Assembly: GCF_009900745.1 (NCBI RefSeq) | Contig: NZ_WXVU01000004.1 | Coordinates: 62,001-126,000, forward strand | Direction of reading: 5' to 3' | DNA length: 64,000 nucleotides | From: Chryseobacterium sp. c4a | Lineage (GTDB): Bacteria > Bacteroidota > Bacteroidia > Flavobacteriales > Weeksellaceae | Shown here: positions 16,782 to 23,943 of the stretch, in pieces | How positions within the stretch are numbered: the stretch's first letter is position 1 | Layout: every line of letters starts with the position of its first letter | The notes under the pieces: generated by a model | What the model was told of the DNA's origin: nothing | Seen by the model: only the letters and a program-made list of their open reading frames with translations | Databases searched by the model: none | Made by a program: the position numbers and the translations under genes

Positions 16782-18143
16782 ATGGAAATTGAAAAAATTT
16801 TGCAGAGTCAGAGAGACTTTTTCAAAACACAGCAAACCAAAAGTCTTGCCTTCAGAAAAATGTATCTTGAAAAACTCAGAGGTCTTATCATTTCCAATGA
16901 AAACATGCTATACGAAGCGATTTACCAAGATTTCGGAAAATCTAAATTCGATACATTTACTACAGAGATTTCTTTTATCCTAAATGATATTGATTATTAT
17001 CTAAAAAACCTAAAATCTCTTGCCCGCCCCCAAAAAGTAAGTACTAATCTCGTGAATCAGCTTGGAAAAAGTAAGATTCATTCTGAACCCTTAGGAAATA
17101 TTTTGGTCATTGGAGCATGGAACTATCCTTATCAACTATCTTTATCGCCCGTTATTGCAGCTATTGCAGCTGGAAACTGCTGTATTCTAAAGCCTAGCGA
17201 AATTGCAGAAAAAACCATGAAAGCAATGTCTACAATCATCAATGACAACTTTCCCTCAGAATATCTGTATGTGTATGAAGGAGGTATTGATGAAACTACT
17301 AGCCTCCTGAAGCTGAAATTTGATAAAATTTTCTTTACAGGAAGTACTAAAGTGGGAAAAATAATATACAAAGCGGCGGCAGAGCATTTAACACCCGTTG
17401 TTCTTGAATTGGGCGGAAAATCTCCGGCCATTGTTACTAAAAACGCCAATCTGGAAGTTGCAGCCAAAAGAATTGCCTGGGGAAAATTCCTGAATGCGGG
17501 GCAGACTTGTGTAGCTCCGGATTATTTATTGGTAGAAGAATCTATTCAGGAGCAATTTCTGGAAATGTTGAGAAAATATATTAAAGAATTTAAATACAAT
17601 TCCAATTCTGAGCAGTATACTAAGATTATCAACCAAAGAAACTTTCAACGATTGATAAAACTTATTGATCAGGAAAAAATATATTTCGGAGGAAATTTCG
17701 ATGAAGAAAAACGGTATATAGAGCCAACGATACTTCATCATGTAGATTGGAAAGACGAAGTAATGCAGGAAGAGATCTTTGGCCCAATCTTGCCCGTCAT
17801 CGGTTTTAAAAATTACAATATTGCGCTAAATGCCATACTGGAACTGGAAAAGCCATTGGCTGCTTACCTATTCACCAATAATGCTGAAGAAAAGGAAAAT
17901 TTCACACAAAAACTCTCTTTTGGAGGTGGATGTATCAATGATGTTGTCATGCATTTAAGCAATGATCATTTACCATTCGGAGGTGTAGGAAATTCCGGTA
18001 TCGGAAATTATCATGGTAGATTCGGTTTTGAAGCTTTCTCTCATCAAAAGGCAATTCTTGAAAAAGCAACCTGGGGAGAGCCCAATATAAAATATCCCCC
18101 TTACTCTGAAAAGAAATTAAGCTGGATTAAAAGATTCTTATAA
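16782..18143 (+). CDS. Aldehyde dehydrogenase family protein
   Basis: 453 aa, the short form typical of the ALDH3-like fatty/aromatic aldehyde dehydrogenases. The Rossmann region includes GAWNYPYQLSLSPVIAAIAAGN and FFTGSTKVGK. The general base is Glu209 in LELGGKSP and the nucleophile Cys243 in NAGQTCVAPD. The C-terminal block SFGGGCINDVVMHLSNDHLPFGGVGNSGIGNYHG is conserved. It should oxidise aldehydes with NAD(P)+ in the cytoplasm or at the membrane. The C-terminal ~20 residues (WGEPNIKYPPYSEKKLSWIKRFL) are amphipathic rather than a clear membrane anchor. Single gene, closed by a bidirectional terminator. Confidence 0.94.
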   Translation: MEIEKILQSQRDFFKTQQTKSLAFRKMYLEKLRGLIISNENMLYEAIYQDFGKSKFDTFTTEISFILNDIDYYLKNLKSLARPQKVSTNLVNQLGKSKIHSEPLGNILVIGAWNYPYQLSLSPVIAAIAAGNCCILKPSEIAEKTMKAMSTIINDNFPSEYLYVYEGGIDETTSLLKLKFDKIFFTGSTKVGKIIYKAAAEHLTPVVLELGGKSPAIVTKNANLEVAAKRIAWGKFLNAGQTCVAPDYLLVEESIQEQFLEMLRKYIKEFKYNSNSEQYTKIINQRNFQRLIKLIDQEKIYFGGNFDEEKRYIEPTILHHVDWKDEVMQEEIFGPILPVIGFKNYNIALNAILELEKPLAAYLFTNNAEEKENFTQKLSFGGGCINDVVMHLSNDHLPFGGVGNSGIGNYHGRFGFEAFSHQKAILEKATWGEPNIKYPPYSEKKLSWIKRFL

Positions 18144-18163
18144 TTCCTGTTTTTCTACAAAAT

Positions 18164-18197
18164 AAAAAAGGTTGCTTCTCATAGAAACAACCTTTTA
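18164..18197. terminator. Bidirectional terminator between aldehyde dehydrogenase and thioredoxin-like genes
   Basis: Arms AAAAGGTTG and CAACCTTTT with additional TTCT/AGAA pairing inside, A/T-rich on both flanks, between convergent genes. Confidence 0.8.
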
Positions 18198-18202
18198 TTT
18201 TT

Positions 18203-18772
18203 TTATGCTTTAGGTTTCCAGGTATTGAAAAACTCTTTTACCTTGTCCTTACTGTATCCTTTTCCTTCTTCGAATACATCACTTTGCTGAACTTTAATCA
18301 TTTTACCCGTCTTATCTAAAACAATAAATACAGGATATCCGAACTTTTCACCGGGATTATCGTATTGAGCAAAAACTTTCTCGTTTTTGTTATCCGGAGA
18401 AAAATTCAGGTGATAATATAAGTAGTTTTTATCTACTAATGCTTTAAGTTCAGGTGTCTCTTGTACAAAATTATTAAAGCGAAGACACCAGATACACCAG
18501 TTTCCACCAGCCTGGATCATAATATTTTTTCCTTCTTTTTTAGCCTGAGCGACTAGTTTTTTAAGATCTGCCTGAGCATCTGCTTTTGGATTATAAGGCT
18601 TAGGAAGTTTGGCCTTTTCTTCAGCCGCTTTCTTCTTCGCATCCAATTCTGCATGATCAGTTTTTACCAAAAGAGCATTATCACGTACTCTTTCTTCTTT
18701 CGGTATATTGGTATTCTGTGAAAAGCCTAACACACCTAATCCCAGAAAAGCTATAATTGCTAATTTTTTCAT
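18203..18772 (-). CDS. Exported thioredoxin-like protein
   Basis: 189 aa. A signal peptide (MKKLAIIAFLGLGVLGFSQ) and a Lys/Ala-rich charged helix (~30-80) precede the thioredoxin-like fold. The redox motif is WCIWC (C93, C96) in GGNWCIWCLRFN, followed by LVDKNYLYYHLNF and GYPVFIVLDKTGKMI, which supplies the cis-Pro. It belongs with the DsbD-gamma/DUF255-like thioredoxins that act as periplasmic disulfide reductases. The Trp between the cysteines and the absent Pro suggest a specialised partner. It is a single minus-strand gene, divergent from the acyltransferase gene. Confidence 0.88.
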   Translation of the reverse strand: MKKLAIIAFLGLGVLGFSQNTNIPKEERVRDNALLVKTDHAELDAKKKAAEEKAKLPKPYNPKADAQADLKKLVAQAKKEGKNIMIQAGGNWCIWCLRFNNFVQETPELKALVDKNYLYYHLNFSPDNKNEKVFAQYDNPGEKFGYPVFIVLDKTGKMIKVQQSDVFEEGKGYSKDKVKEFFNTWKPKA

Positions 18773-18836
18773 AACATAAAAGTAAAAAAATAATACTTAT
18801 CTCCCTACAAAAATAGAACCATAATTTTATTATCAC

Positions 18837-18844
18837 TAAATTTG
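18837..18844 (+). promoter_or_regulatory. -7 promoter element close to the acyltransferase start codon
   Basis: TAAATTTG ends only 8 nt before the ATG at 18853, implying a leader of just a few nucleotides. The -33 region is not TTG. Confidence 0.5.
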
Positions 18845-18852
18845 CGTGTTTT

Positions 18853-19737
18853 ATGAGCTTCTTAATTAAAATATTATATTTCGTCTCAAAACTTCCGCTT
18901 AGAATATTGTATATTTTTTCGGACGTTATGTTCTTCCTAAATTATTATCTGGTAGGTTATAGAAAGAAGGTGATTACCCAAAATCTTAGAAACTCCTTTC
19001 CTGATAAATCTGAAGAAGAGATCAGAAAAATCCGAAAAAAATTCTATCGCAATTTCTCCGATTATTTGGTAGAAACTATAAAGTCATTCAGTATTTCTGA
19101 AACAGAATCCAGAGTAAGAATGCAGCATATTAACCAGGAAGTGTTTCATGAAGCCAAAAAAGAAGGTAAAAATATCATCTTATTGGCTGGGCATGTCTTC
19201 AATTGGGAATGGATCAATGCATTGGCCAGAATTATTCCGCAGGGTCACTGTCATCCGGTATACAGAAAGGTAAACAGTGATTTTTGGGAAAACCAGATGA
19301 AGAAAGTTCGTAATAAATTTGGGAATGAGGCATTGGAAGCTAATGAAGTGATCAGAAATATTTTCAGATCTGAAAACAATGGTGATTCTGCTTATATGTT
19401 TGTAGCAGATCAGACACCGCACTTTTCTCATGTTACGTACGGATTAGAATTTATGAATCAAAGAACTCCTGCTTTTATAGGATATGATAAACTGGCTACC
19501 AGAATGGATCTTGCTTTTATTTATTGTGAAATGAAAAAAGTAAAGCGCGGTTTTTATCAGGTTAATTACTACAGAATCTATCCGGATAATGAGAAGTTCG
19601 TAGAATATGAAGTGGTAAAAAAATTCCATAAAATGCTGGAAAATACGTTACACAAGCATCCAGACAATTATCTTTGGTCACACAGAAAATGGAAGTACCA
19701 AGGTTCCATCAAAGTTTTCGATTCTGAAAAAAATTAG
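18853..19737 (+). CDS. Lipid A/lysophospholipid acyltransferase (LpxL/HtrB family)
   Basis: 294 aa. An N-terminal membrane segment (residues ~3-35) is followed by the LpxL catalytic block GHVFNWEW with the HX4E pair H114/E119. A second block follows, FVADQTPHFSHVTYGLEFMNQRTPAFIGYDKLA, then the C-terminal YLWSHRKWKY motif of the family. It should transfer an acyl chain to a lipid A precursor at the cytoplasmic face of the inner membrane. It ends 6 nt before the glycosyltransferase gene, so the two form an operon for cell-envelope glycolipid synthesis. Confidence 0.93.
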   Translation: MSFLIKILYFVSKLPLRILYIFSDVMFFLNYYLVGYRKKVITQNLRNSFPDKSEEEIRKIRKKFYRNFSDYLVETIKSFSISETESRVRMQHINQEVFHEAKKEGKNIILLAGHVFNWEWINALARIIPQGHCHPVYRKVNSDFWENQMKKVRNKFGNEALEANEVIRNIFRSENNGDSAYMFVADQTPHFSHVTYGLEFMNQRTPAFIGYDKLATRMDLAFIYCEMKKVKRGFYQVNYYRIYPDNEKFVEYEVVKKFHKMLENTLHKHPDNYLWSHRKWKYQGSIKVFDSEKN

Positions 19738-19743
19738 TGTTAC

Positions 19744-20721
19744 ATGCAAAACAAACTGGCTATTGCCATCTTAAATTGGAATGGGAAAAACTGGCTTGAA
19801 AAATTTCTTCCGAGTGTCGTTCAGTTTTCTCAAAATGCAGATATTTATGTTATTGACAATCTTTCTACAGATGATTCGGTAGCATATCTTCGCGCTCATT
19901 TTCCTAATGTAAAAATCATTAAGAATGATAAAAACTATGGATTTGCAGGAGGATATAATGAAGGACTAAAAACAATCACCAATGAATATTACTGTCTTCT
20001 TAATTCTGATGTAGAAGTTACAGAAAATTGGATAGAACCTGTATTGAGTCTGTTTGATAAAGACTCTAGCATCTCGGCCATTCAGCCTAAAGTTTTGTCT
20101 TATGATAACAAAAACTTCTTTGAATTTGCAGGAGCTGGAGGTGGCCTGATTGATAATCTGGGCTATCCTTATTGTAGAGGACGTATTTTTGATGATCTCG
20201 AAGAAGACAAAGGACAATATAATGATGAAACAGAGATCTTCTGGGCTTCAGGATGTTGTTTTTTCGTCCGTTCTAAAGATTTTTGGGAACAAAAAGGCTT
20301 TGATGAACGCTTTTTTGCTCATCAAGAAGAAATTGACCTTTGCTGGAGATTCATCAATTCTGGAAAAAAGATCTTTTATACTGGAAATTCCAAAGTATAT
20401 CATGTAGGTGGTGGAACACTGAATAAGCAGAGTGCTCAGAAAACTTATTTAAATATCAGAAACAATCTTTCTATGATGCTTAAAAATCTACCATTTCCTA
20501 CATTGATCTGGCTGCTCTTTTTCAGACTTTGTCTGGATGGCGTTGCAGGGATTTATTTTGGATTAAAACACGGCTTTCCTCACCTTTGGGCTGTTGTAAG
20601 AGCACATTTTGGCTTTTACGGACAACTTCCTGGAACGTGGAAACTTCGCCAGAAGCATCAGAAAGATCACTTCTATCAATCCAAATGGTTAATTTTTAAA
20701 CATTTTTTGGGTGGCAGATAG
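19744..20721 (+). CDS. Glycosyltransferase family 2 protein
   Basis: 325 aa. The GT-A fold begins LAIAILNWNGKNWLEKFLPSV and runs through YVIDNLSTDDSV and NYGFAGGYNEGL. The metal-binding NSDVEV sits near residue 87. The acceptor-side segment is FWASGCCFFVRSKDFWEQKGFDERFFAHQEEIDLCWR, with the ED-type base in QEEIDL. A hydrophobic C-terminal stretch (LIWLLFFRLCLDGVAGIYFGL) probably anchors it to the membrane. It resembles rhamnosyl/dTDP-sugar transferases of lipopolysaccharide synthesis. It is translationally close to the upstream acyltransferase. The final codons overlap a heptad repeat. Confidence 0.93.
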   Translation: MQNKLAIAILNWNGKNWLEKFLPSVVQFSQNADIYVIDNLSTDDSVAYLRAHFPNVKIIKNDKNYGFAGGYNEGLKTITNEYYCLLNSDVEVTENWIEPVLSLFDKDSSISAIQPKVLSYDNKNFFEFAGAGGGLIDNLGYPYCRGRIFDDLEEDKGQYNDETEIFWASGCCFFVRSKDFWEQKGFDERFFAHQEEIDLCWRFINSGKKIFYTGNSKVYHVGGGTLNKQSAQKTYLNIRNNLSMMLKNLPFPTLIWLLFFRLCLDGVAGIYFGLKHGFPHLWAVVRAHFGFYGQLPGTWKLRQKHQKDHFYQSKWLIFKHFLGGR

Positions 20722-20758
20722 CATGTGATAGGTGGCAGGTAAAAGGGATTAGAGGTTG
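20710..20758. repeat. Degenerate 7-nt tandem repeat overlapping the glycosyltransferase stop
   Basis: Units in register are GGTGGCA, GATAGCA, TGTGATA, GGTGGCA, GGTAAAA, GGGATTA and GAGGTTG. The first two include the last codons and the stop codon. Confidence 0.65.
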
Positions 20759-20800
20759 TGAAAACAATCTTATACTATATAAACATTAGTAAAAAAACTA

Positions 20801-20855
20801 TAACTTCAACTAACCTTAAACTTTGAACTAAAGAACCTGGAACTAGCAACAACTT
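20801..20855. repeat. Heptad-spaced AAC repeat upstream of the exonuclease gene
   Basis: AAC recurs every 7 nt (one 8-nt step) through TTAAACT, TTGAACT, AAAGAAC, CTGGAAC and TAGCAAC. It resembles the array before the MepB-like gene at 43902-43937. Confidence 0.55.
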
Positions 20856-20868
20856 ATAATTTAAAACA

Positions 20869-21426
20869 ATGGACTTCTGCGCAATAGATTTTGAAACGGC
20901 TACTCACGAAAAAAACTCAGCATGTGAGATGGGAATCTGTGTGGTACAAGACTCCAAGATTGTAGAGACCAAGACATGGCTGATTAAACCTCCCAGCTTT
21001 CCTTATTTCAACAAATTCAATATTGCTGTTCATGGAATACAGCCCAAAGATGTACAGGATGCTCCTACTTTTGATGAGATCTGGTATGAAGCTGAAGAAT
21101 TGATGTATGGAAGTTTAATGATTGCTCATAACGCCAGTTTTGATGCTTCGGTTCTAAGAGGCTGCTTTGAACACTATGGAATGTTTACTCCCAAACTGAA
21201 TTACCTCTGCAGCATACAGCTTGCTAAAAAATCATGGAATTACCTTCCAAAATATGGACTGAAGCCTTTGGCAGAATACCATCAGATCCAGTTTAATCAC
21301 CACAGAGCCGGTGCAGATGCTGAAGTTTGTGCAAAAATATCCTTATTAGCATTTGAGAAGCTATTTATTACAAGAAATGAGGAAATAAATGAATCAATAT
21401 TAAAAAAATATATCAAAAAACTGTAA
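20869..21426 (+). CDS. DnaQ-like 3'-5' exonuclease (DEDDh)
   Basis: 185 aa, consisting of the exonuclease domain alone. ExoI is DFCAIDFETA (D and E of DEDD), ExoII is AHNASFDASVLRGCF, and ExoIII is HHRAGADAEVCAKI with the HxAxxD signature. It resembles the stand-alone DNA polymerase III epsilon-type exonucleases of Bacteroidota (often annotated as 3'-5' exonuclease). A clamp-binding or polymerase-binding tail is not obvious. It is followed 18 nt later by a T9SS cargo gene on the same strand, though a functional link is unlikely. Confidence 0.92.
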   Translation: MDFCAIDFETATHEKNSACEMGICVVQDSKIVETKTWLIKPPSFPYFNKFNIAVHGIQPKDVQDAPTFDEIWYEAEELMYGSLMIAHNASFDASVLRGCFEHYGMFTPKLNYLCSIQLAKKSWNYLPKYGLKPLAEYHQIQFNHHRAGADAEVCAKISLLAFEKLFITRNEEINESILKKYIKKL

Positions 21427-21444
21427 CTTTAAAAACAAAAAACC

Positions 21445-22176
21445 ATGAAAAAACTCTTACTTTCTCTTACTGCAATCAGCGGTATTTTTATTCATGCACA
21501 AACTCAACTTCACAATATAGACTGGAGCTTAAAGAAAGTGGTCAGAAATAATATTACTTACAATCTTCCACAAAACAGTGAAATGGGAAGTCCTATTTTA
21601 ACTTTTTCAACTTCACCAGGCTCTCCATCTGCTAATCCAACGACAAACATGACAATCCCTATCTGTGGAGGAAGTATTTGGGCATTAATTTATGACATTG
21701 AAATAACAGCCACCAGCTTCAATGTCTGGACTCTTGGTGCTGGTAATCCTTCAACCTGTACAATACCGGAAAATATAGCTTTTAATAATCAATATACAGG
21801 GTATTACAGTATGGGAACTACTCAATTTAACTATCAAATTACCTTTATCAATGGAGTAAAAACGCTTATTATTACCAATGATGCAGGCGATCAGGCATAT
21901 TATGAATATGGTACTCTGGGTGCAAAAGAAAGCCGCTTAGCATTGACTGGTAAAACAATTGCCCTTTACCCTAATCCTGTAAAAGAGGGTTCTGTTCATC
22001 TTAAAAATGCAGAAAGAATTGAATGGATAAAAGTTTATAATACAGAAGGAAAATTAATTCTTCAGGATTATTCTACCGATGCTAAAATTAATGTCTCTAA
22101 CCTGCTAAAAGGGGGCTACTTTATGGAAGTAAAATCTCAAAGTGGTATTAGCAGACATAAATTCATTAAAGAGTAA
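21445..22176 (+). CDS. Secreted protein with type IX secretion sorting domain
   Basis: 243 aa. A signal peptide (MKKLLLSLTAISGIFIHAQ) and a ~140-residue lipocalin-like beta domain (TQLHNIDWSLKKVVRNNITYNLPQ; YYSMGTTQFNYQITFING) are followed by a T9SS type A tail (~175-243: IALYPNPVKEGSVHLKNAERIEWIKVYNTEGKLILQDY...GGYFMEVKSQSGISRHKFIKE). The start HNIDWSLKKVV plus a central CTIPENIAF is reminiscent of small exported domains that precede T9SS tails in Chryseobacterium. Function unknown. Exported to the cell surface. Confidence 0.86.
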   Translation: MKKLLLSLTAISGIFIHAQTQLHNIDWSLKKVVRNNITYNLPQNSEMGSPILTFSTSPGSPSANPTTNMTIPICGGSIWALIYDIEITATSFNVWTLGAGNPSTCTIPENIAFNNQYTGYYSMGTTQFNYQITFINGVKTLIITNDAGDQAYYEYGTLGAKESRLALTGKTIALYPNPVKEGSVHLKNAERIEWIKVYNTEGKLILQDYSTDAKINVSNLLKGGYFMEVKSQSGISRHKFIKE

Positions 22177-22179
22177 TTT

Positions 22180-22569
22180 TTAATTACTTAAAACTTCAGA
22201 GAGCAGGTTGAATTTTGGAATATCAATTTCCAAAGTTTCCTGCGTCTCCAGGTTTTTAACCAGATATTTCCCACTCATGTTCCCTACGCCGGAACGAAGC
22301 ATTACATTGGAAAAATAAGCGAAATTTTCGCCGGTTCCTATCTCTGGAGTCAAGCCGATGATTCCATCGCCGATAATCTCTGTATATCCGAATCCTACAT
22401 CAAAGATGAGCCATTTTCTTTTCAATACTTTTATAGGAAAGCTTCCGTCATTTTCTATAGTAATATTGTATTTGAAAACATAACGGTTTTCGGATGGATA
22501 ACTGTTTTTACTATCATATTCAGGTATTACTGAAACTTTGATATTGGAAGTCATTTTTGAAAACATCAT
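22180..22569 (-). CDS. apaG: ApaG family protein
   Basis: 129 aa, the family's usual length. The single fibronectin-type beta domain shows IKVSVIPEY at the start and RYVFKYNITIENDGSFPIKVLKRKWLI. EIIGDGIIGLTPEIGTGENFAYFSNVMLRSGVGNMSGKY gives the G.GVVG..P.I.PG..F.Y.S.....  ..G.M.G.Y pattern of ApaG. Function is uncertain (linked to Co/Mg handling and Ap4A in enterobacteria). The start could be any of three nearby Met codons. It lies downstream of the odhB terminator, so expression is probably separate. Confidence 0.93.
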   Translation of the reverse strand: MMFSKMTSNIKVSVIPEYDSKNSYPSENRYVFKYNITIENDGSFPIKVLKRKWLIFDVGFGYTEIIGDGIIGLTPEIGTGENFAYFSNVMLRSGVGNMSGKYLVKNLETQETLEIDIPKFNLLSEVLSN

Positions 22570-22596
22570 TGTAGTATTTTCTTAATAGATACAAAA

Positions 22597-22621
22597 ATCT
22601 CGCCTTTTTTAAGGCGAGATT
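22597..22621 (-). terminator. Terminator of the sucA-odhB operon
   Basis: A perfect 11-bp inverted repeat (AATCTCGCCTT / AAGGCGAGATT, 3-nt loop) is followed on the minus strand by TTTTTG. Confidence 0.85.
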
Positions 22622-22650
22622 ATATAATTACATTATAATTTTATTAAAAA

Positions 22651-23904
22651 CTATAATCCAAGGCCTTTTCTTTCATCACCTCCCATCAATACTTGAACAG
22701 GATTGTCGATACCTTCTTTTACCGCTACAAGGAATCCTACAGATTCTTTTCCGTCGATAATTCTGTGGTCATAAGACATCGCTACATACATCATTGGTCT
22801 GATTACCACTTGTCCGTCAACAGCAACTGGTCTCTGGATAATGTTGTGCATTCCTAAGATTGCTGATTGTGGTGGGTTGATGATTGGTGTAGATAACATA
22901 GATCCGAAAGTACCACCGTTTGTAATAGTGAAAGTACCACCAGTCATTTCGTCAACTGTAATTTTACCGTCTCTTACTTTTGTAGCAAGATCTTTGATGT
23001 TTGCTTCAACAGCGCTGAAAGACATGTTTTCTGCATTTCTTAATACAGGAACCATTAGTCCTTTAGGCCCTGAAACTGCAATTGAAATATCACAGAAATC
23101 ATAGTTTACTTTGAAATCTCCGTCGATAGATGCATTTACATCAGGATACATTTCTAATGCTCTTGTAACCGCTTTTGTAAAGAAAGACATGAAACCAAGT
23201 CCTACTCCGTGTTTTTGAGCAAATTCTTCTTTATATAGTTTTCTTAATCTGAAGATTTCAGACATGTCAACTTCGTTGAAAGTTGTTAACATAGCTGTTT
23301 CATTCTTCACAGAAACTAGTCTCTGAGCGATTTTTCTTCTTAAAACTGAAAGTTTAGTAGTTGTTGTAGATCTAGAACCAGTAGCTGTAAGAGGGCTTCC
23401 TCCTAATGCAGGAACTGCTGCCAATTCAGCATCAGTTTTAGTGATTCTTCCGTCTCTTCCTGTTCCTGAAACTTGTCCAGCATCCATTCCTTTTTCGTCA
23501 AGGATTTTCTTAGCAGCCGGAGATGGAGCTCCTGTAGCGTAAGTTGTTGGAGCAGCAGCCGGAGCAGCTGGTTTCGGAGCTTCTTGTTTAGCAGGTTCAG
23601 CAGCTTTTGGAGCTTCTTCCTGTTTTGGAGCTTCAGCAGCAGGTGCACCACCTTCTGGTCTTGCAGCATCCATATCAATTAAACAAACTACCTGACCTAC
23701 TTGTACCACATCACCTTCTTCTGCTTTTAAAGTGATAACACCACTTTGTTCTGCCGGCAATTCAAGAGTTGCTTTGTCTGAGTCTACTTCAGCGATAGGT
23801 TGATCTTTTTCTACATAATCACCATCTTTTACAAGCCAAGTTGCAATTTCAACTTCTGTGATTGATTCGCCCGGTGAAGGAACTTTCATTTCTAAAACTG
23901 ACAT
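22651..23904 (-). CDS. odhB: 2-oxoglutarate dehydrogenase E2 (dihydrolipoyl succinyltransferase)
   Basis: 417 aa. The lipoyl domain (~1-78) has the succinyltransferase-type DKATLELPA loop (lysine 44). A long Ala/Pro/Lys/Glu linker (~80-125) leads to the subunit-binding domain (~128-165, [32 protein letters not shown]) and the catalytic domain. DHRIIDG near the C-terminus provides the catalytic His/Asp. It lies 39 nt after the E1 gene, the usual TCA-cycle pair. E3 is not in the window. It catalyses succinyl transfer from lipoamide to CoA. Confidence 0.96.
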   Translation of the reverse strand: MSVLEMKVPSPGESITEVEIATWLVKDGDYVEKDQPIAEVDSDKATLELPAEQSGVITLKAEEGDVVQVGQVVCLIDMDAARPEGGAPAAEAPKQEEAPKAAEPAKQEAPKPAAPAAAPTTYATGAPSPAAKKILDEKGMDAGQVSGTGRDGRITKTDAELAAVPALGGSPLTATGSRSTTTTKLSVLRRKIAQRLVSVKNETAMLTTFNEVDMSEIFRLRKLYKEEFAQKHGVGLGFMSFFTKAVTRALEMYPDVNASIDGDFKVNYDFCDISIAVSGPKGLMVPVLRNAENMSFSAVEANIKDLATKVRDGKITVDEMTGGTFTITNGGTFGSMLSTPIINPPQSAILGMHNIIQRPVAVDGQVVIRPMMYVAMSYDHRIIDGKESVGFLVAVKEGIDNPVQVLMGGDERKGLGL

Positions 23905-23943
23905 ATCGAGTATTTTTTATTTTTTAATTGGATATTATTTAAA

